A stretch of 8,255 nucleotides of DNA from JBBIRT01 sp037441725 (GTDB lineage Bacteria; Desulfobacterota; BSN033; UBA1163). The stretch spans positions 1-8,255 of the forward strand of contig JBBIRT010000137.1 of the NCBI GenBank assembly GCA_037441725.1. Reading direction: 5' to 3'. Shown here piece after piece: positions 1 to 6,622 of the stretch (positions are counted from its first letter, which is position 1; each line of letters opens with the position of its first letter). The notes below the pieces were generated by a model. That model saw only the letters and a program-made list of their open reading frames with translations, was not told where the DNA came from and did no database searches. The position numbers and the translations under genes are program-made.

Positions 1-452
1 TCAAAAAGGAGGATCTTGACCAATTTCTCAAAGAAAAAGGAATGCCCTTACCAGAAGAGATGAAGCGGGAGGAGAGAAAGAAAATCCTTGTAGTGGATGA
101 TGACAAGATCATTGTTGAGACCATTGTCCAGGCCCTTGAGGAGGATGAATTTGGTTATGAGATGATATCTGCTTCAGATGGATTTGAAGCAGGCCTTCAA
201 GTAAACCATTTTAAACCTGACCTCTTAATCCTTGATATTATGATGCCCGATAACAATGGATACGAAGTCTGTAGAAAGATTAAATCCAATCCCGAAACGA
301 AACATACCAAAATCATAATACTCTCAGCCTATCTGGACGATGAGGCCTTTAAGCAGATGAAAGAGTATGGTGCAGATGCATGCTTCTCAAAACCCCTCCC
401 TTTGGAGCAATTGAAATTTGAGGTGGCCAAGCTTCTGGGTTTAAAAAAATAA
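1..452 (+). CDS. Response regulator with N-terminal excisionase-type DNA-binding domain (5' partial)
   Basis: Single-domain CheY-like receiver, open to the left edge. Counting from the Met at 42, the acidic pocket is D19-D21 (VVDDDK), the phospho-acceptor is D65 (LLILDIMMPD), the switch Ser is S95 and the conserved Lys is K117 (SKP), so all catalytic receiver residues are present. The ATG at 42 is probably not the true start: the frame stays open to base 3, the purine stretch before it abuts the ATG, and the upstream residues KKEDLDQFLKEKG look like the last strand and helix of an excisionase/MerR-type winged helix (HTH_17). The full protein is then likely HTH plus receiver, a phosphorylation-controlled DNA-binding protein. 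No kinase is seen. It ends 52 nt before the MetF-like gene and may regulate this locus, which is inference. The receiver call is firm; the HTH fusion is likely, because only its tail is visible. Confidence 0.9.
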   Translation, partial: KKEDLDQFLKEKGMPLPEEMKREERKKILVVDDDKIIVETIVQALEEDEFGYEMISASDGFEAGLQVNHFKPDLLILDIMMPDNNGYEVCRKIKSNPETKHTKIIILSAYLDDEAFKQMKEYGADACFSKPLPLEQLKFEVAKLLGLKK

Positions 453-456
453 TCCG

Positions 457-484
457 TGTTCAATGGCATTAAAAATTTTATAAT
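457..484 (+). promoter_or_regulatory. Possible sigma70-like promoter before the MetF-like gene
   Basis: A perfect TATAAT lies at 479-484 in the AT-rich gap between the response regulator and the MetF-like gene. The best -35 candidate, TGTTCA at 457-462 with a 16-nt spacer, is weak (3 of 6 consensus bases). A start near 491 would leave a leader of only about 14 nt. AT-rich gaps often contain such hexamers by chance. No terminator-like hairpin separates the two genes. Confidence 0.22.
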
Positions 485-504
485 TCCTTAAGAAGGAGAA
501 GCCG

Positions 505-1386
505 ATGAGCTTAGAAAAACATTTAAAAGAAAAAAGGTTCATTGTGACCTCGGAGATTCAACCCCCGATCGGAACAGGGATTCAGGATCTCATTCGAAAT
601 GTAGAAAGGATTCGGGGAAGAGTAGACGCTTTAACCGTTCCAGAACTGAAGATTGAGGGGTTAGTCACAGATACCATGGGGACCTGTCGTGCCTTAAAGG
701 AACAAAAGTTTGACCCCATCCTCCAAACCACCTGTAGGGAAAAGAACAGAATTGAAATCCAAGAACATCTCCTTTTAGCCTCGGAGTCAGGAGTGGAAAA
801 TATTCTTACCTTTACTGAAGATTATCGAATCACTGGAGATAGCCTTCAGGAAATTATGTTCTTTCATGTTGATTCCGGAAAGTTATTTTCCGTCATTGAG
901 AGTCTACGCGAAGGTCACGATGTTTCTGGCAAAGAGATTCGGAGCAAACCTAAGTTTTGTGTTGGATCTGGAATCGATTCAAGCTGGGGAAAGAAAATTC
1001 CTGATCTGGAATTAAAGGAGATGGAGGAACTAGCGAGTTTAGGAACCCAATATTTTCTTACCACCCCTGTCTTTGATCTCGATTCCTTTCATGAATTTAT
1101 GAAACGAGTGGGACAGATCAGAATCCCTGTGGTAGCAGAGGTAATCTTGGTGAGATCTGCAGAGATGGGTCTTTTTCTTAATAAACATGTTAAACCTGGA
1201 ATGGTCCCGAACCATATCATTGAAAAGTTGGCAAAAGCCCCAGATAAAGAAAAAGCAAGCATCGAAATTGTCAGTGATTTGATTAAAGGACTGAAGGACA
1301 TTTGCCAAGGGATTCATTTCATTCCCATCGGTGCAGAGGATCGTCTTTCTAAGTATCTCGATGCGGCCAAGCTTTCAATTTTTTAA
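505..1386 (+). CDS. MetF-like methylenetetrahydrofolate reductase paralogue, divergent active site
   Basis: A 293-residue protein of the MTHFR TIM-barrel family, close to the length of E. coli MetF (296). The start follows AAGGAG at 493-498 with six bases of spacing. It aligns end to end with the MetF at the right of the window: SEIQPP (E17 at the catalytic Glu position), FDPILQ..CR..NRIEIQ (residues 69-86), and an NILTFTEDYRITGD segment (99-112) matching NILCLSGDHQRFGD, which keeps the Asp (D106). Differences stand out: the VNVTDN segment of canonical copies is replaced by LTVPEL (43-48), the Gly before the catalytic Asp is Glu, and the folate-contacting Gln of the ITQ motif is Thr (FLTTPVFD, T187). 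It may therefore be a MetF homologue with altered substrate or a structural role in the HdrA complex rather than a standard MTHFR. Family membership is firm; the reaction is uncertain. HdrA starts 62 nt downstream. Codon use is balanced, unlike the second MetF. Confidence 0.82.
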   Translation: MSLEKHLKEKRFIVTSEIQPPIGTGIQDLIRNVERIRGRVDALTVPELKIEGLVTDTMGTCRALKEQKFDPILQTTCREKNRIEIQEHLLLASESGVENILTFTEDYRITGDSLQEIMFFHVDSGKLFSVIESLREGHDVSGKEIRSKPKFCVGSGIDSSWGKKIPDLELKEMEELASLGTQYFLTTPVFDLDSFHEFMKRVGQIRIPVVAEVILVRSAEMGLFLNKHVKPGMVPNHIIEKLAKAPDKEKASIEIVSDLIKGLKDICQGIHFIPIGAEDRLSKYLDAAKLSIF

Positions 1387-1448
1387 GATATTCATTACAT
1401 GGAGGCCCCCTCGAGGCCAGGTTTTGCAATGAGAAGAAAGGATCTCTC

Positions 1449-4400
1449 ATGAGTCCTCAAGAAGATAAAAAGATTGGTGCTGCTTTAGTGGTCGGAGGAG
1501 GAATTGCTGGAGTTCAAGCGTCCCTTGATTTAGCTAATTCAGGGATTAAGGTCTACCTCTTAGAACGATCCCCAGCAATTGGTGGAAAGATGGCCCAACT
1601 GGATAAGACCTTCCCCACCAACGACTGTGCCATGTGTATCGTCTCTCCCAAATTGGTTGAAGCCGGAAGGCATCTCAATATCGAAATCCTCACCAACTCA
1701 GAACTCATCGCATTAGATGGAGAAGCCGGCCATTTTAAGGCGAAAATTCGGAGGCATCCCCGTTATGTGGACATGGACAAATGTACCAGTTGCAATGACT
1801 GCACAGAGGTCTGTCCGGTGATCCTTCCAAATGAATTTAATGAGGGTTTGGATAACCGAAAAGCCATCTATAGACCCTACCCCCAGGCAGTCCCCAACAC
1901 TTTTCTTGTTACTAAAAGAGGGACCAGCCCCTGCAAACATACCTGTCCGGCTGAGACGAGCGCCCAAGGCTACATTGCTTTGATCCAGGCTGGCCGATTT
2001 AAAGAGGCCTTGGATGTGGTGAAGGAATATAACCCCTTCCCTGCCTCCGTAGGTCGTGTTTGCAATCATCCCTGTGAAGAGAAGTGCAATCGAGGAAAGT
2101 TGGATAGCCCAGTAGCCATCTGCAGTCTGAAACGTTTTGTAGCGGACTGGGTTTATGAACATCGAGAAGAATTCGAAAAGATTCAGAGTTCAGGGCCTGT
2201 TGTTCCCAGTCATAAAAGCGAAGAAAAGCCTAAGGCCAAGGTAGCCATCATCGGTGCTGGTCCGGCAGGCTTAAGTTGTGCCCATCAGCTATCCCGTATG
2301 GGTTACCGTACTACTATCTTTGAAGCCCTTCCCGTAGCAGGAGGGATGATGAGGGTTGGAATCCCCTCCTACCGATTGCCCAGAGAGGTACTCCAAAGGG
2401 AGATCAACGAGATTCTAAATCACCCAAACATAGAGCTTAAACTGAATACCCCCATTCGAAATATCAACTCCCTTTTTGAAGCAGGTTACTCGGCAATCTT
2501 TTTGGCCATTGGGGCTCATGAGCCTCAGAAATTGGGTATCCCTGGAGAAGAGGCCTTAGGTGTTCATTATGGAGTACCTTTTCTTCAAGCCGTGAGTTTG
2601 GCTGAAAGATATGGAGTCATGGAGGGATTTGAAGACCGTTTCCTCATTGCCTTTGGAATTCCCATTGCTCCAAAAGTGGGGGAAAAGACCGTGGTGATTG
2701 GAGGCGGAAACGTTGCCATGGATGCCGCCCGCACAGCACTGAGATTAGGGGCTAAGGAGGTGACTATTCTTTATCGCAGATCTCGAGAAGAGATACCTGC
2801 AAATTCATGGGAAGTTGAGGCGGCTGAGAGAGAGGGGATCAAAATCAAGATCCTCACTGCCCCTGTGGAGGTCCTGACAAAAGATGGCAGGGTTTCAGGG
2901 ATTCGATGTATCAAAATGGAATTAGGTGAACCTGATGCCTCGGGTCGTAGAAGACCCATCCCGATTAAGGGTTCAGAATTTATCATCCCCGCAGATACCA
3001 TGATTGCCTCTGTGGCTCAGGCACCTGAAATCTCTTTCTTAGATGAATCCCATGGTCTTGAGGTAACCCCTAAAGGAACGTTTGCTGTTAATCCGGATAC
3101 CTTGGCTACCAACCGACCAGGGGTTTTTGCAGGGGGAGATGTAGCCAGGGGACCTTGGATTCTCATTCAAGCGATTGCAGATGGCAGAAGAGGCGCTCTC
3201 TCTATTGACCGCTACTTAAGGGGTGTAGACCTGCTTACCCCTCGGGAGAAGATTCCTCTTCCAGTGGTGGATCTTTCTAAGGATGAGATTGATCGAATGG
3301 TTGAGGAAGGAAAGGTCGATTTGACTCCGAGGATAAAAATTTCTGAACTACCAGAAACAGAAAGGATCAAAGATTTTAGAGAAGTGGAGTTAGTCCTCAC
3401 GGAAGAGCAGGCAAGGAAGGAAGCAGCCCGATGCCTTTCCTGTGGTGTCTGTTCGGAGTGTCATCTTTGTGTCCAAGTCTGTAAAAGAGAGGCGATCGAT
3501 CACCAACAAGCCGATACCATCGAAGAGATTGAGGTGGGATCCGTCATCCTCTCCCCTGGATATGCACTTTATCAACCAGAACTTTCGCCTGAACTTGGCT
3601 ATGGTCGTTATCCCAATGTGGTCACAAGCATGGAGTTTGAAAGGATGCTCAGTGCTTCAGGGCCATGGGGAGGGCATATCACCCGAAGGTCAATAGATCA
3701 TAAGGAACCCAAAAAGATCGCTTTTCTCCAATGCGTCGGTTCAAGGGAGAAAGGGCATGACTATTGCAGTTCGGTCTGCTGTATGTATGCTACCAAAGAA
3801 GCGATGCTCGCAAAGGAGCACATTCCTAATGTCGAGATTAAAATCTTTCAAATGGATATGAGGGCCTTTGGGAAAGGATTTGATGCCTACTTTGAGAGGG
3901 GAAAAGAGAGGGGAATTCAATATATTTCTTGTCGAATTTCTGCCTTGGAAGAGGACCCCGAAACCAGAGATATTCTGATACAGTACAAGGAATCAGATGG
4001 AGGGAATTCTATAAAAGAAGAGAGGTTTGATCTGGTAATTTTAAGTATTGGAATGTCTGCACTTCCAGATGCTCAAGACTTAGCGAAGGCATCAGGAATT
4101 GAGCTTGACCAACATCAATTCTGTCTCATACGAGAATTCCAACCCGTCGAGACCAGTCGGCCAGGAGTTTTTGCCTGTGGAACCTTCACAGAACCTAAAG
4201 ATATTCCTGACAGTGTGATTCAGGCCAGCGGGGCTGCATCCAAAGCCCTTTCAATCATTGGGGAGGCCCGTGGAACCCTTGTTCAGAAAAAGGAATATCC
4301 TCCAGAAAGAGAAATCCCCCCTGATGAAGAGCCACGAATTGGTGCCTTTATCTGTAGCTGTGGAACAAATATCGCAGGAACAGTCAATGTGAAGGAAGTG

Positions 4401-6026
4401 GTTGAATTTACAAAATCCCTTCCAGGAGTGGTCCATGCTGAAAATACCATTTATACCTGTTCAGCAGATTCCTTAAAATTGATCCAGGAAAGGATAAAGG
4501 AATTCAATCTGAATCGTGTCGTGGTAGCCTCTTGCACACCGAGAACCCATGAGCCACTCTTCCGGGACACCATTCGAGAGGTAGGACTCAATCCCTACCT
4601 CTTTGAGATGGCCAATATCCGGGATCAATGTTCCTGGGTCCATATGAATCTTAAAGAGGAAGCTACTGAAAAGGCAAAGGCCCTGGTTCGAATGGCCATT
4701 GCTTGCTCTAAAAATTTAGAACCTCTCCATCAAATCCCGAGGAGTTTAATTCATTCCTGCCTCATCGTTGGAGGAGGATTGGCTGGGATGGTGTCTTCTC
4801 TCAGTTTAGCAGAGCAGGGATATAAGATTTATTTAGTTGAGAGAGAGAAAGAATTGGGCGGAAGACTCCAAAAAATCTTTTTTAGTGGAAATGGCAAAGA
4901 CCCACAAGTCTTTTTGAGAGAGTTAATAGAAAAGGTTGAGAATCATCCTAAGATTGAGATCTTTAAGGGTTTTCAAGTGGTAGAACATGAAGGAGCTGTT
5001 GGAAACTTTAAAACAAAGATTGCCCAAACGGATGGGTCTGAACAAAGGGTCTTGGAACATGGGGCTACAATCATTGCTACAGGTGGAAGAGAATATCGAG
5101 GTGGAACCTATCTCTTGAATGAAGACCCAAGAGTCATGACCCAAGAAGAATTTGAGAAAAAAATTTCTCTTTCGCCCTCATCCATGGCGCAGGCCCGATC
5201 CATTGTGATGATCCAGTGTGTCGGCCCATGGGATGAAGACTCCTCGAAGTCTTTTTATTGCAGTCGAATCTGTTGCAGTGTAGCCATAAAGAATGCAATC
5301 AGGGTGAAAGAACTTTATCCAACAACTTCAGTGATCATTTTATATAAAGATATGAGGACCTACGGTTTTAAAGAGGCCTTCTATACCCAGGCAAGGCAGA
5401 AAGGTATTCTTTTCATCAGATTTAGCGATGGGAATAAGCCTGCCGTTTCAATTGCCAATGGCCAATTATCCGTTAAAGTCGAAGATCCTACACTTCATCT
5501 TCCCCTGACTCTTCATCCCGATCTTCTTGTCCTTTCTGAGGCTGTGGTTCCAAATGAGGGAAGTAAGGAACTTGCCAACTTATTTAAATTCCCTCTAACC
5601 TTAGATGGATTTTTCCTTGAAGCCCATGTTAAATTGAGGCCAGTCGATTTTGCTACCGATGGCCTCTATCTCTGTGGAATGGCCCATTATCCAAAGTCGA
5701 TCAATGAGACCATTTCTCAGGCAGAGGCTGCATCTGCACGGGCTGCCACTATCCTTTCACAAGACTCACTTCAAGTGGGAGGAGTGGTAGCGGTGGTGGA
5801 GGGGGAGAGGTGTGCGGCGTGTTTGACATGTGTGAGGGTATGTCCCTATAGTGTGCCGGTGATCAATGCGAGGGGGGAGGCAGAGATTGATGTGGCCAAG
5901 TGTAAGGGGTGTGGCAGTTGTGTGGCAGAGTGTCCGGCCAGGGCCATTGAGTTGATGCATTTTAGGGATCGTCAGCTTTGGGCGAAGGCACAGGCGTTGG
6001 TTTTGGGTATGGAGCAGAGCGTATAG
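1449..6026 (+). CDS. hdrA: Giant HdrA-type flavoprotein: two HdrA units with a GltD/NfnB-like NAD(P)H module inserted in the first
   Basis: A 1525-residue cytoplasmic iron-sulfur flavoprotein; ordinary HdrA is about 650. The start follows AAAGGA at 1437-1442. Order of parts: HdrA FAD fold with GGGIAG (16-21) and the HdrA signature FPTNDCAMC (C60, C63); first cluster of the inserted ferredoxin (C112, C115, C118, C122); GltD-type N-terminal Fe-S domain (C162, C166, C205, C209, C213); GltD/NfnB FAD and NAD(P)H folds with GAGPAG (269-274), GGGNVAMD (418-425), YRRSREEIP (442-450) and AGGDVARGP (561-569); second inserted cluster (C668, C671, C674, C678, plus C662/C665); HdrA cluster motif C762/C773/C777/C778. 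A second HdrA unit follows: N-terminal domain with CSCGTNIAG (969-977) and ASCTPRTHEPLFR (1027-1039), FAD motif GGGLAG (1108-1113), cluster motif C1257/C1271/C1275/C1276, and a 2[4Fe-4S] ferredoxin (C1455-C1465, C1485-C1495). HdrA is the flavin hub of electron-bifurcating complexes; the GltD module implies NAD(P)H as partner. MvhD and MetV/MetF downstream suggest coupling to methylene-tetrahydrofolate. Codon use changes sharply near residue 1441. Confidence 0.93.
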   Translation: MSPQEDKKIGAALVVGGGIAGVQASLDLANSGIKVYLLERSPAIGGKMAQLDKTFPTNDCAMCIVSPKLVEAGRHLNIEILTNSELIALDGEAGHFKAKIRRHPRYVDMDKCTSCNDCTEVCPVILPNEFNEGLDNRKAIYRPYPQAVPNTFLVTKRGTSPCKHTCPAETSAQGYIALIQAGRFKEALDVVKEYNPFPASVGRVCNHPCEEKCNRGKLDSPVAICSLKRFVADWVYEHREEFEKIQSSGPVVPSHKSEEKPKAKVAIIGAGPAGLSCAHQLSRMGYRTTIFEALPVAGGMMRVGIPSYRLPREVLQREINEILNHPNIELKLNTPIRNINSLFEAGYSAIFLAIGAHEPQKLGIPGEEALGVHYGVPFLQAVSLAERYGVMEGFEDRFLIAFGIPIAPKVGEKTVVIGGGNVAMDAARTALRLGAKEVTILYRRSREEIPANSWEVEAAEREGIKIKILTAPVEVLTKDGRVSGIRCIKMELGEPDASGRRRPIPIKGSEFIIPADTMIASVAQAPEISFLDESHGLEVTPKGTFAVNPDTLATNRPGVFAGGDVARGPWILIQAIADGRRGALSIDRYLRGVDLLTPREKIPLPVVDLSKDEIDRMVEEGKVDLTPRIKISELPETERIKDFREVELVLTEEQARKEAARCLSCGVCSECHLCVQVCKREAIDHQQADTIEEIEVGSVILSPGYALYQPELSPELGYGRYPNVVTSMEFERMLSASGPWGGHITRRSIDHKEPKKIAFLQCVGSREKGHDYCSSVCCMYATKEAMLAKEHIPNVEIKIFQMDMRAFGKGFDAYFERGKERGIQYISCRISALEEDPETRDILIQYKESDGGNSIKEERFDLVILSIGMSALPDAQDLAKASGIELDQHQFCLIREFQPVETSRPGVFACGTFTEPKDIPDSVIQASGAASKALSIIGEARGTLVQKKEYPPEREIPPDEEPRIGAFICSCGTNIAGTVNVKEVVEFTKSLPGVVHAENTIYTCSADSLKLIQERIKEFNLNRVVVASCTPRTHEPLFRDTIREVGLNPYLFEMANIRDQCSWVHMNLKEEATEKAKALVRMAIACSKNLEPLHQIPRSLIHSCLIVGGGLAGMVSSLSLAEQGYKIYLVEREKELGGRLQKIFFSGNGKDPQVFLRELIEKVENHPKIEIFKGFQVVEHEGAVGNFKTKIAQTDGSEQRVLEHGATIIATGGREYRGGTYLLNEDPRVMTQEEFEKKISLSPSSMAQARSIVMIQCVGPWDEDSSKSFYCSRICCSVAIKNAIRVKELYPTTSVIILYKDMRTYGFKEAFYTQARQKGILFIRFSDGNKPAVSIANGQLSVKVEDPTLHLPLTLHPDLLVLSEAVVPNEGSKELANLFKFPLTLDGFFLEAHVKLRPVDFATDGLYLCGMAHYPKSINETISQAEAASARAATILSQDSLQVGGVVAVVEGERCAACLTCVRVCPYSVPVINARGEAEIDVAKCKGCGSCVAECPARAIELMHFRDRQLWAKAQALVLGMEQSV

Positions 6027-6070
6027 GGTGAGCGCTATGCTTAGGCTATGCGGATGGGGAGAGGGGGAGG
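6027..6070 (+). other. Short hdrA-mvhD spacer with ribosome-binding region
   Basis: A 44-nt spacer without a terminator-like structure. It holds a direct repeat GCTATGC (6034-6040 and 6045-6051) of unknown meaning. The end is a G-rich purine tract: GAGAGG at 6059-6064 is six bases before the ATG at 6071 and is the better-placed Shine-Dalgarno candidate, while GGAGG at 6066-6070 touches the ATG. An in-frame TGA at 6029-6031 and the absence of any earlier ATG, GTG or TTG in frame limit the MvhD start to 6071 or the internal ATG at 6092. Confidence 0.45.
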
Positions 6071-6621
6071 ATGGCAGAATTAGTTCTGGAGATGGGGTCT
6101 GCAGTGACTGAGAGGGCGGGGGAGATTTTTGAGCCTGAGGTTTTGGCATTTTGTTGTGAGCATTGAGCCTATAGTGCGGCGGACCTGGCAGGTTCGATGA
6201 GGCTGAGTTATCCGGCCAATGTGAAGGTTGTGAAGGTTCCTTGTACGGGGAGGGTGGATATTCTGATGATTTTGAGGGCGTTTGAGTCGGGGGTGGATGG
6301 GGTGTATTTGGCGGGGTGTTTGGAGGGGGAGTGTCATTTTTTGAGGGGTAATTTGAGGGCGAGAAAGAGGGTTGAGTATNNNNNNNNNNTTTGGTGCGAG
6401 GGGATTCTTTTGGCCACCACTCGGTGGTGGATGTTGTCTGTGGAGTTGCGCGGGTGGGGGGGGGGGGGGGGGGTCGGTTAGAGATGTACAACATGAGTTC
6501 AGCTCAGGGTCAGCGGTTTGCAGAGGTGGCAAGGGAGATGACCGAGAGGATCCGGGCCTTGGGGCCGAGTCCTATTAAGAAGGGGTTGAGGGAGAGAGGT
6601 TCACAGAAGCGGGAGGGTTGA
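6071..6621 (+). CDS. mvhD: MvhD-type iron-sulfur subunit, probable selenoprotein; interrupted by an assembly gap
   Basis: Delta subunit family of methyl-viologen-reducing hydrogenase (MvhD/VhuD/FrhD-like), a small 2Fe-2S protein that passes electrons to HdrA. Reading from 6071 gives LAFCCEH, then TGA, then AYSAADLAGSMRLSYP, matching the family motif FCC-x-x-C-x-Y-x-x-AD-LAG; the TGA (codon 32) replaces the third motif cysteine. Other likely ligands or conserved Cys are C28, C29, C58 (PCTGRVD), C83 and C88 (AGCLEGECH). The frame is good to VEY at 6379, then Ns. From about 6475 the C-terminus resumes in a different frame (RLEMYNMSSAQGQRFAEVA, later LGPSPIKK) and stops at 6619-6621. About 13 residues are expected between the halves, but about 95 nt lie there, so the intervening sequence is probably spurious and the true frame intact. 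Sec in this subunit has precedent in archaeal VhuD. A conventional reading would miss the N-terminus and start wrongly at 6197. The stop is 1 nt before metV. Confidence 0.85.
6164..6166 (+). other. Predicted selenocysteine codon (in-frame UGA)
   Basis: TGA codon 32 of the MvhD gene, lying between FCCEH and AYSAADLAG. Homology continues on both sides in the same frame with no insertion or deletion, and the codon sits exactly at a family cysteine, the usual substitution in selenoproteins. TGA also serves as the ordinary stop of this gene and of metV, so general reassignment of TGA in this genome is unlikely. Confidence 0.85.
6167..6203 (+). promoter_or_regulatory. Candidate bacterial SECIS element in the MvhD coding region
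   Basis: The RNA directly after the UGA can fold as a two-part hairpin. The upper stem pairs 6180-6186 (CGGACCU) with 6190-6196 (AGGUUCG) in seven pairs, one of them G-U, closing a GGC loop at 6187-6189. A lower stem pairs GCCU at 6167-6170 with AGGC at 6200-6203, leaving a 9/3 internal loop. The loop begins 20 nt after the UGA and its first base is G. This agrees with the usual description of bacterial SECIS elements: hairpin within the coding region, apical loop roughly 16-37 nt from the UGA, and a G in the first two loop positions. It would be the binding site of SelB. Folding was done by eye. Confidence 0.7.
6380..6389. other. Assembly gap (10 Ns) inside MvhD
   Basis: Ten unspecified bases directly after codon 103 of MvhD. 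The run is the same length as the second gap, which suggests a fixed-size placeholder rather than a measured distance. Confidence 0.97.
6390..6474. other. Probably spurious low-complexity sequence with an 18-G run
   Basis: This stretch has no resemblance to the MvhD sequence expected here and exceeds the expected length by about 50-60 nt. It contains a perfect hairpin (CCACCAC at 6414-6420 with GTGGTGG at 6424-6430) and an uninterrupted run of 18 G at 6456-6473, after which family sequence resumes in another frame at 6475. PolyG runs and fold-back sequences beside N gaps are typical of low-quality read ends. A genuine insertion cannot be fully excluded. Confidence 0.7.
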
Positions 6622-6622
6622 G

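Noticed and set aside
1400..1420. GGCC-rich palindromic stretch before hdrA as a possible terminator or attenuator
   Set aside because: The stem is short, no U-run follows, and the downstream gene has its own ribosome-binding site, so there is no convincing structure.
6034..6051. Direct repeat GCTATGC twice in the hdrA-mvhD spacer
   Set aside because: Only seven bases and two copies, with no known operator or repeat family recognised; chance is a sufficient explanation.
6164..6166. TGA as a true nonsense mutation making mvhD a pseudogene
   Set aside because: It sits at a family cysteine, the frame is conserved on both sides, and a SECIS-like hairpin follows at once. A random nonsense mutation would be unlikely to have all three.
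6414..6430. Perfect 7-bp hairpin CCACCAC/GTGGTGG with a three-base loop
   Set aside because: It lies in the suspect sequence after the N gap and has no U-tract or gene end nearby, so it is more likely a fold-back read artefact than a terminator or regulatory site.
6197..6481. Separate plus-strand gene starting at ATG 6197
   Set aside because: It is only the part of MvhD after the selenocysteine TGA and runs into the gap and G run. The homology starts well upstream at 6071.
5766..6494. Long minus-strand open frame, rich in Pro, Ser and Thr, 242 codons
   Set aside because: It crosses the N gap and mirrors the G/T-rich coding strand of hdrA and mvhD, whose plus-strand translations match known families. 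The absence of stops is a by-product of composition.
6391..6621. Independent small gene beginning in the low-complexity tract
   Set aside because: Only the part from about 6475 resembles a protein family, and that is the MvhD C-terminus. The first residues come from the polyG and hairpin artefact.
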